Below are positions 40,646 through 53,300 of a stretch of 64,000 nt of DNA, one piece after another. Origin of the DNA: Ichthyophis bannanicus (lineage: Eukaryota > Chordata > Amphibia > Gymnophiona > Ichthyophiidae); assembly GCA_033557465.1 (NCBI GenBank), contig CM066031.1, positions 1,441,750,163 through 1,441,814,162 of the forward strand, given 5' to 3'. Numbering within the stretch: position 1 is the first letter of the stretch; every line of letters begins with the position of its first letter. The notes below the pieces were generated by a model. It did no database searches and was not told where the DNA came from. It was given only the letters and a program-made list of their open reading frames with translations. The position numbers were made by a program, and so were the translations under genes.

Positions 40646-41485
40646 TTGATAGTGATTTAATTCTCAATTTAGTTGTTTGGTTTGAGTGGCTGTCACTAAC
40701 TCTGATTTCACTGGCTACTGTGATAGCAGATGTCTTGAACTAGTGACTTTCTAACATCAATCATAACCAAATGATTGAAAGAGACATCATATGCACCATC
40801 ATAATCCAAACTCCCCTCAAGGTTACACAACAACAAATGTCATATAATGATTAACGTGCCATGAGTGATTGTTCAAAAGATGTTTTTATTTAAAAGTTAT
40901 CCATAATGTATTGTATTTAAAGGGATTAAGTGTTTTGTAACTGGATACCAGAAAAATAAGTATTATATAAAAGTATTACATGGCCAACACCACAAAACTG
41001 TTCGAATTTGCAAAAAGGAAAAAAAAAATCAGGAAAGTCTTGAAGTTAATTGCTTGAATCTAAATATAAGAAGACATCTAACTGTTAGCTCTCTTTTTAA
41101 GAGCAAAAAACAAACAAACAAACCCCCCCCCCCCCTAAATATCATTGCCTTTCAGCACTGGTTATTTAATAATAAATATTAAACCTTTTGCCATAAAGAT
41201 ACTTGAAGACAAATTACTTCCCTTTAAAATGTCAATCAGTTTTTAGCAGCGGCTGAGTATTCAGTGATGCACAAGGCACACTTCTAGAGTTCTATTATTT
41301 TTATTGACATACAGTACAAAATCTGTTCACCACTCGTACCTTTAACTGCATAGTAAGCATTTCTTCTACAACTATTTACAAAAAAGGCTTCTATAGTGCA
41401 AAAACCATTTAGCTATATACTCTAGACCCAGATGCTCCAGCATATCTTCCATTTAGCTTTGTTCAAACTAGCTATTGTCTTCTGA
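40646..41485 (-). other. GAREM1: GAREM1 3' UTR region
   Basis: Non-coding DNA downstream of the stop codon. On the minus strand AATAAA words occur at 41300-41305 (about 185 nt after the stop) and 40885-40890. The real 3' UTR in other vertebrates is much longer, so neither is certain to be the cleavage signal. The CR1 at 40108-40645 lies within or just beyond it. Confidence 0.5.
41300..41305 (-). terminator. GAREM1: Candidate polyadenylation signal AATAAA
   Basis: Reads TTTATT on the plus strand, the first canonical hexamer after the stop codon. Usage is not proven. Confidence 0.35.
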
Positions 41486-42895
<1,410 letters not shown>

Positions 42896-43605
42896 TCTGC
42901 AGTGATCAGAGAGCATCTGTTATAAAATAAGCAACTATACTTTCTGTGGAAACAAGCAAAATCAGCAATTATGCACATGGGATTCTTTAGCTAAAAATTG
43001 TCTTCAACAACCACCAAAAAGGAAATGTCAAATTTAACTCCAATAAAAGGCAGTAAACATTTCTGGTGGACTTCAGTTCTTAATCTTAATCATAAAAATG
43101 GTGGCTACAGTTGGACTCTAATCCTTGAAAAGACCCCAAGGAATAGACTTCCCAAGCCTGATACTGCACACCCAAACCCACTGTTGCCACTGTCCAAGTC
43201 TATATTTAGGGAGTAATGGGATGCATGCATTGAACTCCAAGATGCAGCTTTGAGAATCTTTTCTACAGATGTTAACCTGAAATGGTCTACTGATGTAGCC
43301 ATGGTCCAACATTAAAAGGTCTGCACATACTCATAGAAGTTCAGACCCATAAACCAAAGGATATGTAGTCTGCTATACCACTGAGTAATGCCCGCTTCAA
43401 TATCACAATCCCAGGCTTATGGTACATAAAGATAAAACATTCTAGGTGGACTGAAGTCTTTAGTCTGCTCTAGATGGAAGATAATGACTTCTTTTCAATC
43501 CAAGATGTGTAAAGCATGTTCACTTTTACTGAAATACGCTTTTAGGGAAGAGGTTGGAAGGATGACTGATTAAGGTGAAAACATGACAACATTAGACAGA
43601 AATTT
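42896..43605 (-). mobile_element. DIRS family A relic in GAREM1 intron (recombinase end)
   Basis: The segment near 42900-42990 aligns in pattern with the internal complementary region (GAGCATCTGTTATAAAATAA, ACTATACTTTCTGTGG). It continues into a recombinase C-terminus with DHFRLTSVEKILKAASWSSM and HASHYSLNIDLDSG, matching ANLRSVPVLEICRAITWSLV ... VHYCLERKS of copy A3. Divergence is high, so this is the oldest DIRS remnant here. Its nucleophile region is HYS, with Tyr kept. Confidence 0.65.
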
Positions 43606-44712
43606 AGGATGTATATTGTGGCAGGATCAGGCACACAAAGCACACAAAACACACTACATGTCTCAGAATCCTTTGGGATAGGGACAGGAAGGCCCTTGCC
43701 ACAGAAAAAGCCCCAGGTAATTCAGTTAAGGGGAGAACACCTGGGAGAGGGTGGAGTTTCCCAGAGCAGAGAACAAGGAGTTCATTTCCCTTGGGCTAGC
43801 AGGGAAAGAAACCCAGGAGTAGAGCTGAGTGGAGAGCATCTGGCTGAGTGGAGAGAAGTTGGACCTGGTATAAACAGCACTGAAATACTCCAAGGTAATA
43901 AGCATATGGACTGCTTCTTTATATGCATTTAGAGACTGTTTTGGGGATAAAGCCCAGTGATCACTGAACTTTACCTTATTGATTGCTGCACTGCTGGGTG
44001 AAGGTTAAAACTTTGCATATTTATGGATTCACCTGATTATTTGTCTTGCCTTCCACTGTGTGAGATAAAAACCCCGGTGAAGGGGGAGGGGGGAAGGGGA
44101 GCTGCTCTCCTTGTGCAGAAGCAGAACAATGGCTGGGTTTTACTTAGGCTACCTGGAAACTATGGTGTGGACTCAAGACAGACATTGTGTTACCAGCCAG
44201 GACTAAAGGGAGGTTTGTGCTTGGAAAAATATCTCCTGTTGTTAAGACATGAGAGTGGATGAATGAAGTGTGCCAGTTGGAACTGCTATCAGGAATATAT
44301 GGAGCTAGTGTAATGCAGTATTGAGGATGTCTAGTAAAGATTGGCACAACGGTGGTCAAGTGTTGTTTTGGAACTAAGCGTTGAAGTGAACTGCTGGGGA
44401 GCTTTTAAAATTGGAACAGCTGGTGAGGATGGTAGCCAGCCAGTGATGCTCAGAGTCAAAGTATGAAGTGGATAGGCTAGTAAGGCCTGGAGTTTGGTGT
44501 CTCTGCAGGTTGATGTGACTGCCATCAAAAAAGCAACCTTTCAGGTCAAGTACTTTGTCCATAAAATGCCAGAGACTCAAAAGGGGCATTCATTTGTGTT
44601 AAAACTATACAGAGGTCACTGTACTATATTTCTGGGACTCTTTACTTTGGCTTTTGGGCTGAAGGAGTGAATGCTAGCTTTAGCATTTCTTTACTACCAG
44701 CGTTTCTATGGT
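43606..44712. other. Intronic stretch, possible LTR start, no gene
   Basis: Near 43618 a TGTGGCAGGATC start and CTACATGTCTCAGAATCC resemble the opening of Gypsy-type LTRs, and a GGTATAAACAGC lies near 43867. No partner LTR is visible. The remainder has short open frames without motifs. Confidence 0.3.
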
Positions 44713-44714
44713 TC

Positions 44715-44925
44715 TCTGGTCTTTCGCTAATGGTAGAGCAGCAGGCTGAGAATCAGGGAAACCAGTGTTCAAATCCCAATCTCCTTGAGATCTTGAGCAA
44801 GTCACGCAGCCTCCATTGCTCCAGGTACAAACTTGAACTGTAAGCTCTCTGGGAATAGGAAAATACTTACTCTACCTGAATGTAACTTGCCTGAAAAAGA
44901 TGTGAATTAAATCCAAAATCCCTTT
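44715..44925 (+). mobile_element. tRNA-derived SINE
   Basis: A box A-like GCTAATGGTAGAGCAGC (about 44726-44742) and box B GTTCAAATCCC (44767-44777) precede a core segment, TTGAGCAAGTCACGCAGCC, similar in style to CORE-SINE elements. The end, ATGTAACTTGCCTGAAAAAG then GAATTAAATCC, resembles an L2-type tail. The tRNA source is unresolved. Confidence 0.6.
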
Positions 44926-44999
44926 CCTTCAGAGCTGGCTTAGTCAATCCAAGCTCCTTCAAGTCTACAACATAGCCCTTGAGCATGCTCTTGTGGCAT

Positions 45000-46950
45000 T
45001 TATTGCCCTTGGTTTGCAGCTTATCATGCTGTGAGGGCTTGTGTGCATCAGTGATGCTGAGAGCTAAACTATCATTAGCTTAACTACTGGCACGGTCTCC
45101 AAAGATGGACAGATTTCAGCTGAGGTGCCAGATCAAGACAAACCACCCATCTGGGCAGCAGCAGAATGGGACGATGTTGGTGGCGGAGGATCACATTTCT
45201 GTGACAGCGGCAACACCACTAGAATTACCTAGGCAGAAGAAAGGGCTGGAGATCTACTTCCATCTTGCCATGAAAACCCAATGGATTGTCCTAAAAAAAC
45301 AAATTGCACTATAGTGCTGGAAGATGAGATCCCCAGGTCAGAAGGCACTCAACTGGCTACTGGGGAGGAGCTGAAGACTTTTCAGAGTAAAGCCAGCATT
45401 TATGGTGTGATTGGATCAAAGACCTCAGGACATCTGACTGCTGATGGAGCTGCGCATGAAATGAGAGTCAGACGCTGCAAAGGTCTTACACATTTGGACA
45501 TGGAATGTATGAAGAATCAACCAAGGGAAGTTGTAGGTGGTCAACAATGAAATGGAACATGTACAACTCGATCTGTTGGGTGTCAGTGAACTGAAATGGA
45601 CTTGCATCGGGCACTTTGCATCAGATGATCACATGGTCTACTATGCTGGAAATGAAAGACAAAGAAGAAATGGTGTTGATTTATAATCAAGAAGAAACTT
45701 GCAAGAACTGTAATGAAATACAATGCAATCAGTGAACGTTTAATTTCTATTTGTCTACGAGGAATACTCATCAACATAACTAATTCAGGTATATGCCCCA
45801 ACAACAACTGCAGAAGAGGATGAGGTTGATGAGTTCTATGAACAAGTACAAGTTGAAATTGATAGAACATGCAAACAGGATAGCCTGAGAGTTACTGGTG
45901 ACTAGAATGCAAAAGATAGCAACAAAGAAGGCGGCAAAGTGATTGGAAAATATGGACTTGTCAACAGAAATGAAGCTGGGGAAAGACTGATAGAATTCTT
46001 CAAGACCAACGAACTATTCATCTCAACACCTTCTTCCAGCAACACAAGCGGTGACTATACACATGGACTTCACCCAATGGATTGTACAAAACCCAAATTG
46101 ACTACATCTGTGGAAGTCAACTATGGAAAAGCTCTAAAACATCAACAAAGACAAAACCTGGAGTTGGCTGTGGTACAGATCACCAACTACTAGTATGCAA
46201 ACTCAAGCTAAAGTTGAAAAAGAGCAAGCCATTTATGAATGTAGCAAAATATGATCTTGAGAATATACCACCTGAATTTAAAGACTGCCTGAAAAATCGA
46301 TTTGCTGCTTTAGGTACAAATGAAACAGCTCCAGAAGAATTAAGGGATGATATCAAGAAGGTTGTGTTGGAAGAAAGTGAGAAGTCTCTACAAAGGTGAA
46401 AAAGCAAAAATGGCCAAAATGGATGACTAAAGAAACTCTGAAAATAGCACAGAAATGCAGAGAAGCTAAAGCCAGAGGAGAAAGAGAGGCAATAACAGAG
46501 CTCAACAGAAATTTCCAACGTGCAGCAAGACAAGACAAGGAGAAGTAGTATAATGGTGCATGCAAGGAAAAAGAATCAGAAACTATTAGAGGAAGAACAA
46601 GATTGGCTTTCCTAAAGCTATGAGAATTAAAGAAATAATTCCAGCCTTAAAATGGAATGCTACAAGATGCTCAAGGATCCATGTTGAATGATGCTGAGAA
46701 GATCAAGAAAACGTGGAAAGAATATACAGAGTCATTATGCCATAAAGATCAAGTGGACCAACAGCTGTTTCAACTTGTACCTTACCTTATGATCAGGAAC
46801 CATTGGTGATGAAGGAGTCGAAGCAGCATTGAAAGCCTTATCAAAGAACAAAGCACCGGGCATTGATGGCATTCTCATTGAAGCATTACAGCAATCGAAT
46901 ACAGCTGTTACCATACTTACAAGGCTCTGACAGGAAATTTGGAAGTCAAC
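45000..46950 (+). mobile_element. RTE LINE, block 1 (endonuclease and RT start)
   Basis: This element is broken into blocks 45000-46950, 47151-47420, 57255-57445, 58167-58365 and 58491-59092. Block 1 has the endonuclease and the RT beginning. The 5' limit is uncertain. Stops and small frame changes occur throughout. Confidence 0.8.
45480..46930 (+). pseudogene. RTE ORF2 endonuclease and RT start
   Basis: Endonuclease fragments: LLGVSELKWTCIGHFASDD, QVYAPTTTAEEDEVDEFYEQ, a LRVTGD-stop-NAK block (GDFNAK normally), QIDYICGSQLWKSS and GTDHQLLVCKLKLKLKK. The linker follows (YDLENIPPEFKDCLKNRFAA). RT starts at KAPGIDG near 46855 (GIDGILIEALQ). The order and wording match RTE/BovB elements. The GDFN block has a stop, so the endonuclease is lost. 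Confidence 0.8.
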
Positions 46951-47150
46951 TTTCCACTTTTTTTAGCTCCAATATGTAATGTACTAGAAATGTAAATAGT
47001 TTCCCCAAGTTTTTACCTCCATGTTAAATCCCTGTTCTATGTAAACGATGGCCAAATTTAACTGACCAAGTGTTATATTGTTTCAATGTAAACCGCACTG
47101 ATGACAAAGAGCGCGGTATATAAGAAATGTTAAATAAATAAATAAATAAA
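46951..47150 (+). mobile_element. L2-type LINE 3' tail inserted in RTE
   Basis: Ends TGTAAACCGCACTGATGACA, GCGCGGTATATAAG and AAATAAATAAATAAATAA. It interrupts the RTE codons for W-K-S-T-W-P: GGAAGTCAAC at the left and ATGGCCAACTGACTGG at the right. Confidence 0.75.
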
Positions 47151-47420
47151 ACATCATGGCCAACTGACTGGAAAAGATCTGTGTTTATACTAATACTAAA
47201 GAAAAGTGATCCAACTGACTGTGGAAATTATCGCACAATCACTCTGATCCCACATGCCAGCAAGATTCTACTCAAGATTATTCAGCAGAGACTACAATCA
47301 AACCTGGAATGAGAACTGCCTGAAGTGCAAGAAGGGTTCAGGAAAGGGTGAGGAACAAGAGACATCATCACAGAAGTGAGATGGATCCTTGAAACAACAA
47401 AAGAATACCAAAAGGATATC
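47151..47420 (+). pseudogene. RTE block 2 (RT fingers and palm)
   Basis: Encodes WPTDWKRSVFILILKKSDPT, CGNYRTITLIPHASKILLKI, LPEVQEGFRKG and IITEVRWILETTKEYQKDI, the RTE RT motif 1 to 2 region. Two stops are visible. It breaks at 47420 and resumes at 57255 with the motif before the catalytic block. Confidence 0.8.
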
Positions 47421-48113
47421 TAGGTCTTAGCACCACCAGAGAGCTTTATATTAAAATCAAAGCAGAGTATACTTAGCATAGAACATAAATTAAGAGTAAA
47501 CAGACTGAAATTTGTTTCTAGAGAACTTTTTATTTTAATCAAATCAGAGTACAGCTTAAACATAGAATGTTAAATAGAGTAAATAGTTACTGAAATAAAG
47601 TTGTTTTTATCTAAAATCAAATCAGAGCATAGCTTAGCATACTGGTAGAATAGTCCTGAATAGGAAGAAATAAACTTGTTTTAGTGACCTTTACAAAGAG
47701 GCCTTCTAGTTAGGAGGAAAAAGATCTGTGAAGTTGTTTTGAATAGGTATTAAAGGCAAGTGACAGATCAAAGGAGCAATTTAAAAGGTCTCTTCTATCA
47801 AACCAAGGGCTGTATGAATCACCCAGGAAATTGGTAAGCCTTTACCTTAGAAGCAAGCCAACTTTTAATAGGTCTTCTTTCCCTCCCTCCCTCCCCAACT
47901 CCCACCCACCCCTGGGATAATCCTAGCTTTATAGGCCCTTAAACCTCTTAAAGGGAAGGGGGGTGCCCATATTCACGCTCAGGTGCAGCTGTTTATCCTC
48001 ATCAGGCTTACATTAAGGACCTGAGATTAATTAATCTTGAGGTGAACAAAGTCCATTAAACATATTAGATATAGTTTTATTAGTATAATTATCCCCATCA
48101 AATCTACGTAAGT
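47421..48113 (-). repeat. LTR-like repeat, copy 2 (inserted in RTE)
   Basis: The minus strand of 48060-47900 matches 15601-15760 (TTCACCTCAAGAT, GGGCCTATAAAGC). At 47453-47640 it holds three related blocks of about 80 bp each, starting AAATCAAAGCAGAG or AAATCAAATCAGAG. No coding region is attached. Confidence 0.45.
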
Positions 48114-48649
48114 AAAGCATAGTTACTCACCTGTAACAGGTGTTCTCCAGGGACAGCAGGAATCACATCTGGGTGACGTCGACAGAACCCATGTGGAAGC
48201 ATCTCCCCAGCTTTCAAAGAAAGACTTTGGGAGACGCCACCAAGCATGCGTGGTCCCCTTCTTGTCCAAGGGTGCCATCTTGCTCAGTCAGATGACATAG
48301 CTAGAGCCGACAAAAGAAGATGGCAAAAAATAGTACAGCGACTCCAAGGGGAGGAAGGAGGGTTGTGAGGATGGATCCTGCTATCCCTGGAGAACACCTG
48401 TTACAGATGAGTAACTACACTTTCTCCAGGAACAAGCAGGAAGTCAGTCCTCATGTATGGGATTCCCTAGCTACAGAATACCGAGAACCTGTAGAAAACA
48501 CGGCCCAGCCATGAGCAGCCGCAGACGAATCTGAAGACAGACTCGGAGGACCCCAGTGTCCAAGGAGAACCATGGCTCCAGTAGCCTGAACAAGAAGGAT
48601 CAGAGGGCAGAAGCTGCCTAAACCCTCAACAGATTACAGAGTACGGCCT

Positions 48650-49660
48650 GGCCAAATGCACTGTGCCGTCAGGACTCCCTCTCTAGACAGTAATGAGCTG
48701 CAAAAGTGTGAACAGAGGACCAGGTGGCAGCCTGGCGGATGTCTGCTATAGGGACAGAGCATAGGCTCGCAATAGAAGTTGCCATAGCCCTGTCATTGTG
48801 CGCCGTGACATGGTGCTATAACGGCAGCCCAGCCTGGTTGTGGGTGAAGGTGATGCAGTCCGCCCCCCAGATGGACAGAGTCCACTTGGTGACAGCCTCC
48901 CCCAGATGACTGGGGTCATATGAAATAAAAAGCTGAGAGGCTTTGCGGTGGCCCTGAGTGCACTGCAGGTAGAAGGACAGGGCCCTTTTGAAGCCCAGAG
49001 TGTAGAAAATGACTGCCGTCTTGACGGCGTGGGTCTGTGGAAATAAGTTAGGAGTACCACCTCCTGGTTGAGGTGGAAATCAGATACCATCTTCGGCAGG
49101 AATTTTGGGTGAGTGCGGAGCACGACCCTGTTCTTGTAGAACCTGGTGTAGGATGGCTCGGCCACCAAAGCCTGAAGCTCACTGACTCTGAGGGCAGAAG
49201 TGAGTGCCACCAGGAAGGACACCTTTCAGGACAGGTAGCACAAATGGCAGGTAGCCAAGGGTTCGAAGGGCGTCCTGGTAGGCTGTGCTAGGACCACATT
49301 GAGATCCCATTCCACCGGGGGTGGGCAGATGGCAGGCTTAGAAAGCAGTAAGCCCTGCATGAATTGAGTAATGAGGGGCTGCACTGAAAGAGGCTTGCCC
49401 TTTATGGCATGATGGCTCATGGAGAGTGCACTCAGGTGTATCCTGACGAAGTTGGACTTAAGCCCGGACTGCGAGAGGTGGAGCAAGTATTGCAGCTCCG
49501 TGTGCACCGGGCAGGAGAATGGGTTCACCTGGTGCTCCATGCACCATTAGGAGAACCTGCGCCACTTGAAGGCGTAGGCCCGTCTCGTGGAGTCCTTGAG
49601 AGAGGTCAGGAGGACTTCCTCTACCTCCATGGGGAGGTTGAGGGGTACTAAAGTGACCTA
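48650..49660 (-). pseudogene. DIRS tyrosine recombinase (copy A4, frameshifted)
   Basis: Core-binding: VNPFSCPVHTELQYLLHLSQ, SGLKSNFVRIHLSAL. Catalytic: first Arg region VALTSALRVSELQALVAEPS (the R before V kept, the preceding R changed to L) and VVLRTHPKFLPKMVSDFHLN. The H-x-x-R and nucleophile parts are further downstream in another frame. At least two frameshifts; not functional. Confidence 0.7.
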
Positions 49661-49689
49661 TTCAGCAGCCATGATGTGAGAGACAAGGA

Positions 49690-50095
49690 TGCCAGGTTGG
49701 GGTGGAGGATCAAGCCCTACTCCTGGGTCAAAAGTCCCAGGGAGCTCCAGGGGACTCCGTCAAGAGACGTAGAAGTAAAGGAAACCAAGGCTGCCTGGGC
49801 CACCTCGGGCCACCAGAATCATGGAAGCCTTGTCTCACTGGATCTTGAAGAGGGTCCACGCTATCAATGGTGAAGGAAGGAAGGCATACAGTAGACCCCC
49901 CGACCACGAGATGAGGAAGGCACCCACTGCTACCCAGCCCGGATGTGGGTATGGGCAGCAGAGACACAGTAGTTGAGCATAGGCCAGACTGGTAAAGAGG
50001 TCAAGGTTCGGGGTGCCCCACAACCAGAGCAGCTGCTGTGCCACCCTGGGGTCAGAGGACCCTGCTCAGCCTGTCCGCCAGGGTGCTGTCCTGGC
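49690..50095 (-). pseudogene. DIRS methyltransferase-like segment (copy A4)
   Basis: Encodes QLLWLWGTPNLDLFTSLAYA, SWSGGLLYAFLPSP and PRWPRQPWFPLLL, matching the end of RT polyproteins in A3 and B1. The upstream RT and RNase H are missing: at about 50095-50130 the sequence turns to gag-like DNA. Confidence 0.6.
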
Positions 50096-50099
50096 CCGG

Positions 50100-51840
50100 A
50101 AGGTATGCGGCAGTAACCTTTGCGCTGGATTCAAAGCTGTTGTAAGTGGCTCGGGACACATACTTGGAACACTCCCCGACAGACTTTGTAAGAGTCTGAA
50201 AGTGCAGGAGGTGGTCTCCATCGAGGCCAGCCGCGAAGCCTCCAACTTCCTTAGCCAGGTCTCAGAGGAACATACCGATGTAAAGTTGATAAGTTTCTAC
50301 AAGGCACACTAACACAGAGTCCTGGTAGCATTTTTGCCCGAGGGAATCGAGGGCATGGGATTCCCTGCCTGGGGGCACAGAGGAGTGAGTCTTCAGGCTC
50401 TTTTGCCAGTGCATGGCCGACGGCCACCATGGAGGTGTGGAGGAGTTGCGCCTTTTGAAAGCCTGGTCCTCGCTGGACCTAGTACATTGTATCCAGGCGC
50501 CAGCTGACGATCGGCACCGATGCTGGGGCTTCCCACGTCCTGAGAAGAAGCCGGCTGAGAATGGAGGGGACGGGGACCGTCAGGGTCTCCTTTGGTGGTG
50601 CCTCGTACTGGAGTATGTCGAGCTCCTCCGTACGGAGGTCCTCCTCCAACTCAGTATTGAGGGAGAGCGCCCAAGCCATGTCCCTGATGAACTCGAGGAA
50701 TGAAGTGTCCCCAGGTGGGGATCGGAGCCTCATGGACGGTGGAGATGGGTCTGAGGGGAGATATCAGTGAGTCTCTGAGGATATCTCGATATTGGACTCC
50801 CAGTCGAAGTAGTCCGAGGCAGACTCGACGGCTCCAAGGTTGTTGCCGGCACTGGTCTTCGGTGTTTTGTGGCCAGGGCATGGCCAGAGCCAGAGGCACT
50901 TGCCTGCGAGGACCTCGCCCCTCGTCAAGGATCTGCCCGAGGCGTCTGGCTCTCGGGCATCACATCAGCGGCACGAGAAGACCTCGACATCGAGGTCCCT
51001 GCGGTCTTGGTGGGACAAGGAATTGGCACCCACTGGGAGGTGATGAATGCAGAAACGCTGTGCTCCACTGCCAACATTCGAGCTTCTCACTCGAGGGGTA
51101 GCAGCCATTGACACCGACGCCACGGTGACTGGGTCGGGTGTTGAGGAGGAGAGGGGGTCATCGGCAGGACGGTCCTCAGGAGATCGGGGTCTGTCACTGG
51201 AGGCCTCAACGTCCATCCTGGGTACCTTTCAGGGACTTCTCAGATGTCCGTCAGGGGCTGAGGGACCTTGAGCAGGATTTCCCGTCCTTGTCTGCCTCCC
51301 AGGACGAGGCCATTGAGATCTTCTTTTTCTTCTTATGCTCTCGCTCCAGGGACCCTGGCTTTGAATGTCTGCGAGCCCGCTCTGGAACCTTGGGGACCTT
51401 ACGTGACTCGGAGGATCCATGCGGGGCCTTCGAGTACGAGGCTACCGGGGTCGAGTCTGCCTTGTGAAATATGTCATCTTGCTTAACCCTTTCCAGGCCG
51501 AGCCCAAAACTCTTAGGATCCAAAATTCTGACTAAATATTCCTATCAAATGGTATATAATAAATGACGATAGCAAAAGGAAGATCACTATTAGAACATAT
51601 TGAATAAGACGGGTACAATTTTCCTGAAATATTCAAGAATTAACCCGGCTACAGAATGTGGATTAAAAATTTAAAGGAGGCCTTGAAAGGGTTAAGCTGG
51701 CTGTTCTGGATGGTCTTTGCAGACATCATCTTATACAGAGAGCAGTCCTCTGGGTCATGGTCAGCTCCAAGACATTGGAGGCAACAGTCATGAGTGTTGG
51801 TGAGGGATATGTTCTTCGAACAGCAATCATATTTCTTAAA
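50100..51840 (-). pseudogene. DIRS gag-like protein (copy A4, broken)
   Basis: Parts of gag in shifting frames: GDTSFLEFIRDMAWALSLNT (also in A1 and A5: FIQDIAAGLS), an acidic ELEEDLRTEELDILQYEAPP block and a Ser/Pro/Arg-rich middle, with REHKKKKKISMASSWE as the basic patch and a Cys-rich start near 51700-51840 like that of A1. Gag is upstream of the missing RT. Confidence 0.6.
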
Positions 51841-52254
51841 ACCAGGGCAAAAAGGACCCCAGCGAGGTCAAAGACCCTTGACACGGCTAGCAGTTGAAAA
51901 AGGTGCGAAAGCACTTGAGGGAAAAGAACCTAAGAAAGAGATCCTTGAGACCCCATGCTGGGGCAGTGGAGCTCGAAGGAGGGAAAGGAACCAATGCAAG
52001 CCGGAAAGGTACAAAATGTACAAGAAAAATCAACTTTTTTCCGGGGGTACAAGATGAAAGTCTGTAGTGCTCCGCATAAAAAGGGAGACTGAGCAAGATG
52101 GCCCCCTTGGCGGGAAGGGGATCACACATGTGTAGTGGCATCTTCCAAATTCTTTCTTTGAAAGCTGGGGAGATGCTTCCGTGCAGGCTCCATCAGCATC
52201 GATGTCACCCATATGTGAGGACTGACTTCCTGCTTGTTCCTGGAGAAACAACTT

Positions 52255-53300
52255 AAATACATAAACACAAACTGAAAACTAAGATGCAGAAAGCAGTCCA
52301 GCAGCGAGATGGGGGCTTTCCAGTCTTTTGCATTGAGTGTCACAAGTATGATTTTCTCCCAGTTGGTGAGGGGTCTTATGTGTGCACTAGGTACAAGGAG
52401 TTCTTTGCTCTCAAGAAACGAGTCCTATCTCTGGAGGCTAGAATAGCAGACTTGGAGAACATAAAGAAGACAGAGAGGTACATAGATGAGACCTACAGGG
52501 ACATTGTACTGTAGTCTTATTTCCAGTCTGGCAGCATCCCTGTTGCCATGGAGGAGAGAGCTTATGTGATAGGAGAGCATCACCCTGGTGTGGCAGGAAG
52601 AGATCCTGTAGCTAGGACCTGTCTTCCAGGTGATGTAAAACCTTCTCACCCCAAGGAGGTTTCTCCAAGGCCATGTGACCACGAGGGAAGGGTTAGGACA
52701 GCAGTTATAGTTGGTGATTCGATCGTTAGGCATGTAGATAGTTGGGTGGCTGGTGGATGTGAGGATCGCCTGGTAACATGCCTGCCTGGTGTGTAGCTAG
52801 CAGCCCTCATGCGCCACCTAGACAAGGCTTTAGGTAGTGCTGAAGAGGAGTCTGCTGTCTTGGTACATGTTGGTACCAATTACATAGGAAAGTGTGTTAG
52901 GGAGGTTCTGGAAGCCAAATTTAGGCTTTTAGGTAGGAAATTGAAATCCAGACCTTCCATGGTAGCATCTGAAATGCTTCCCGTTCTACACGCAGGATCA
53001 AAAAGGCAGGCAGAGCTCCAGAGTCTCAATGCGTGGATGACACAATGGCACAAGGATAAGGGTTTTGGATTTGTTAGGAATTGGAGAACATTCTGGGGAA
53101 AGGAGGAGCTTTTCTGAAGAGATGGGCTCCATCTTAACCGGGATGGAACCAGACTACTGCTGGCATTACCCTATAAAAAAGGAGATAGAGCAGCTTTTAA
53201 ACTAGATAATAGGGGAAAACAGACAGTCACCCAAGAGCGCATGGTTTGGAAGGATGTATTCTTGAAGGATACTAGCAAAAGATTGAAATTAAGGCATATC
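52255..53300 (+). pseudogene. CR1-type ORF1, SGNH-esterase-like, broken
   Basis: Begins with a Cys-rich segment (FPVFCIECHKYDFLPVGEGS, YVCTRYKEFF) and a coiled coil (KKRVLSLEARIADLENI), followed by YIDETYRDIV. The esterase-like part has VRTAVIVGDSIVRHVD, AVLVHVGTNYIGK and DGLHLNRDGTRLL: the GDS, GTN and DGxHL blocks. Stops occur after DIVL, after LPGV and after KEELF. A similar N-terminus lies on the minus strand at 12375-12690. ORF2 does not follow. Confidence 0.75.

Larger units (their letters stand above)
48116..52247 (-). mobile_element. DIRS retrotransposon, family A copy A4 (internally deleted)
   Basis: Terminal repeats at 48116-48290 and 52070-52245, an internal complementary region at 48365-48480, and AA cores at 48114-48115 and 52246-52247. 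Recombinase (48650-49660), MT-like segment (49690-50095) and gag (50100-51840) remain, while RT/RNase H is absent. The deletion join lies near 50095, close to the equivalent join in A1. It sits in the GAREM1 intron in the same orientation as the host gene. Confidence 0.85.

Noticed and set aside
47421..48113. Endogenous retrovirus
   Set aside because: No gag, pol or env sequence is attached; only LTR-like non-coding sequence is visible.
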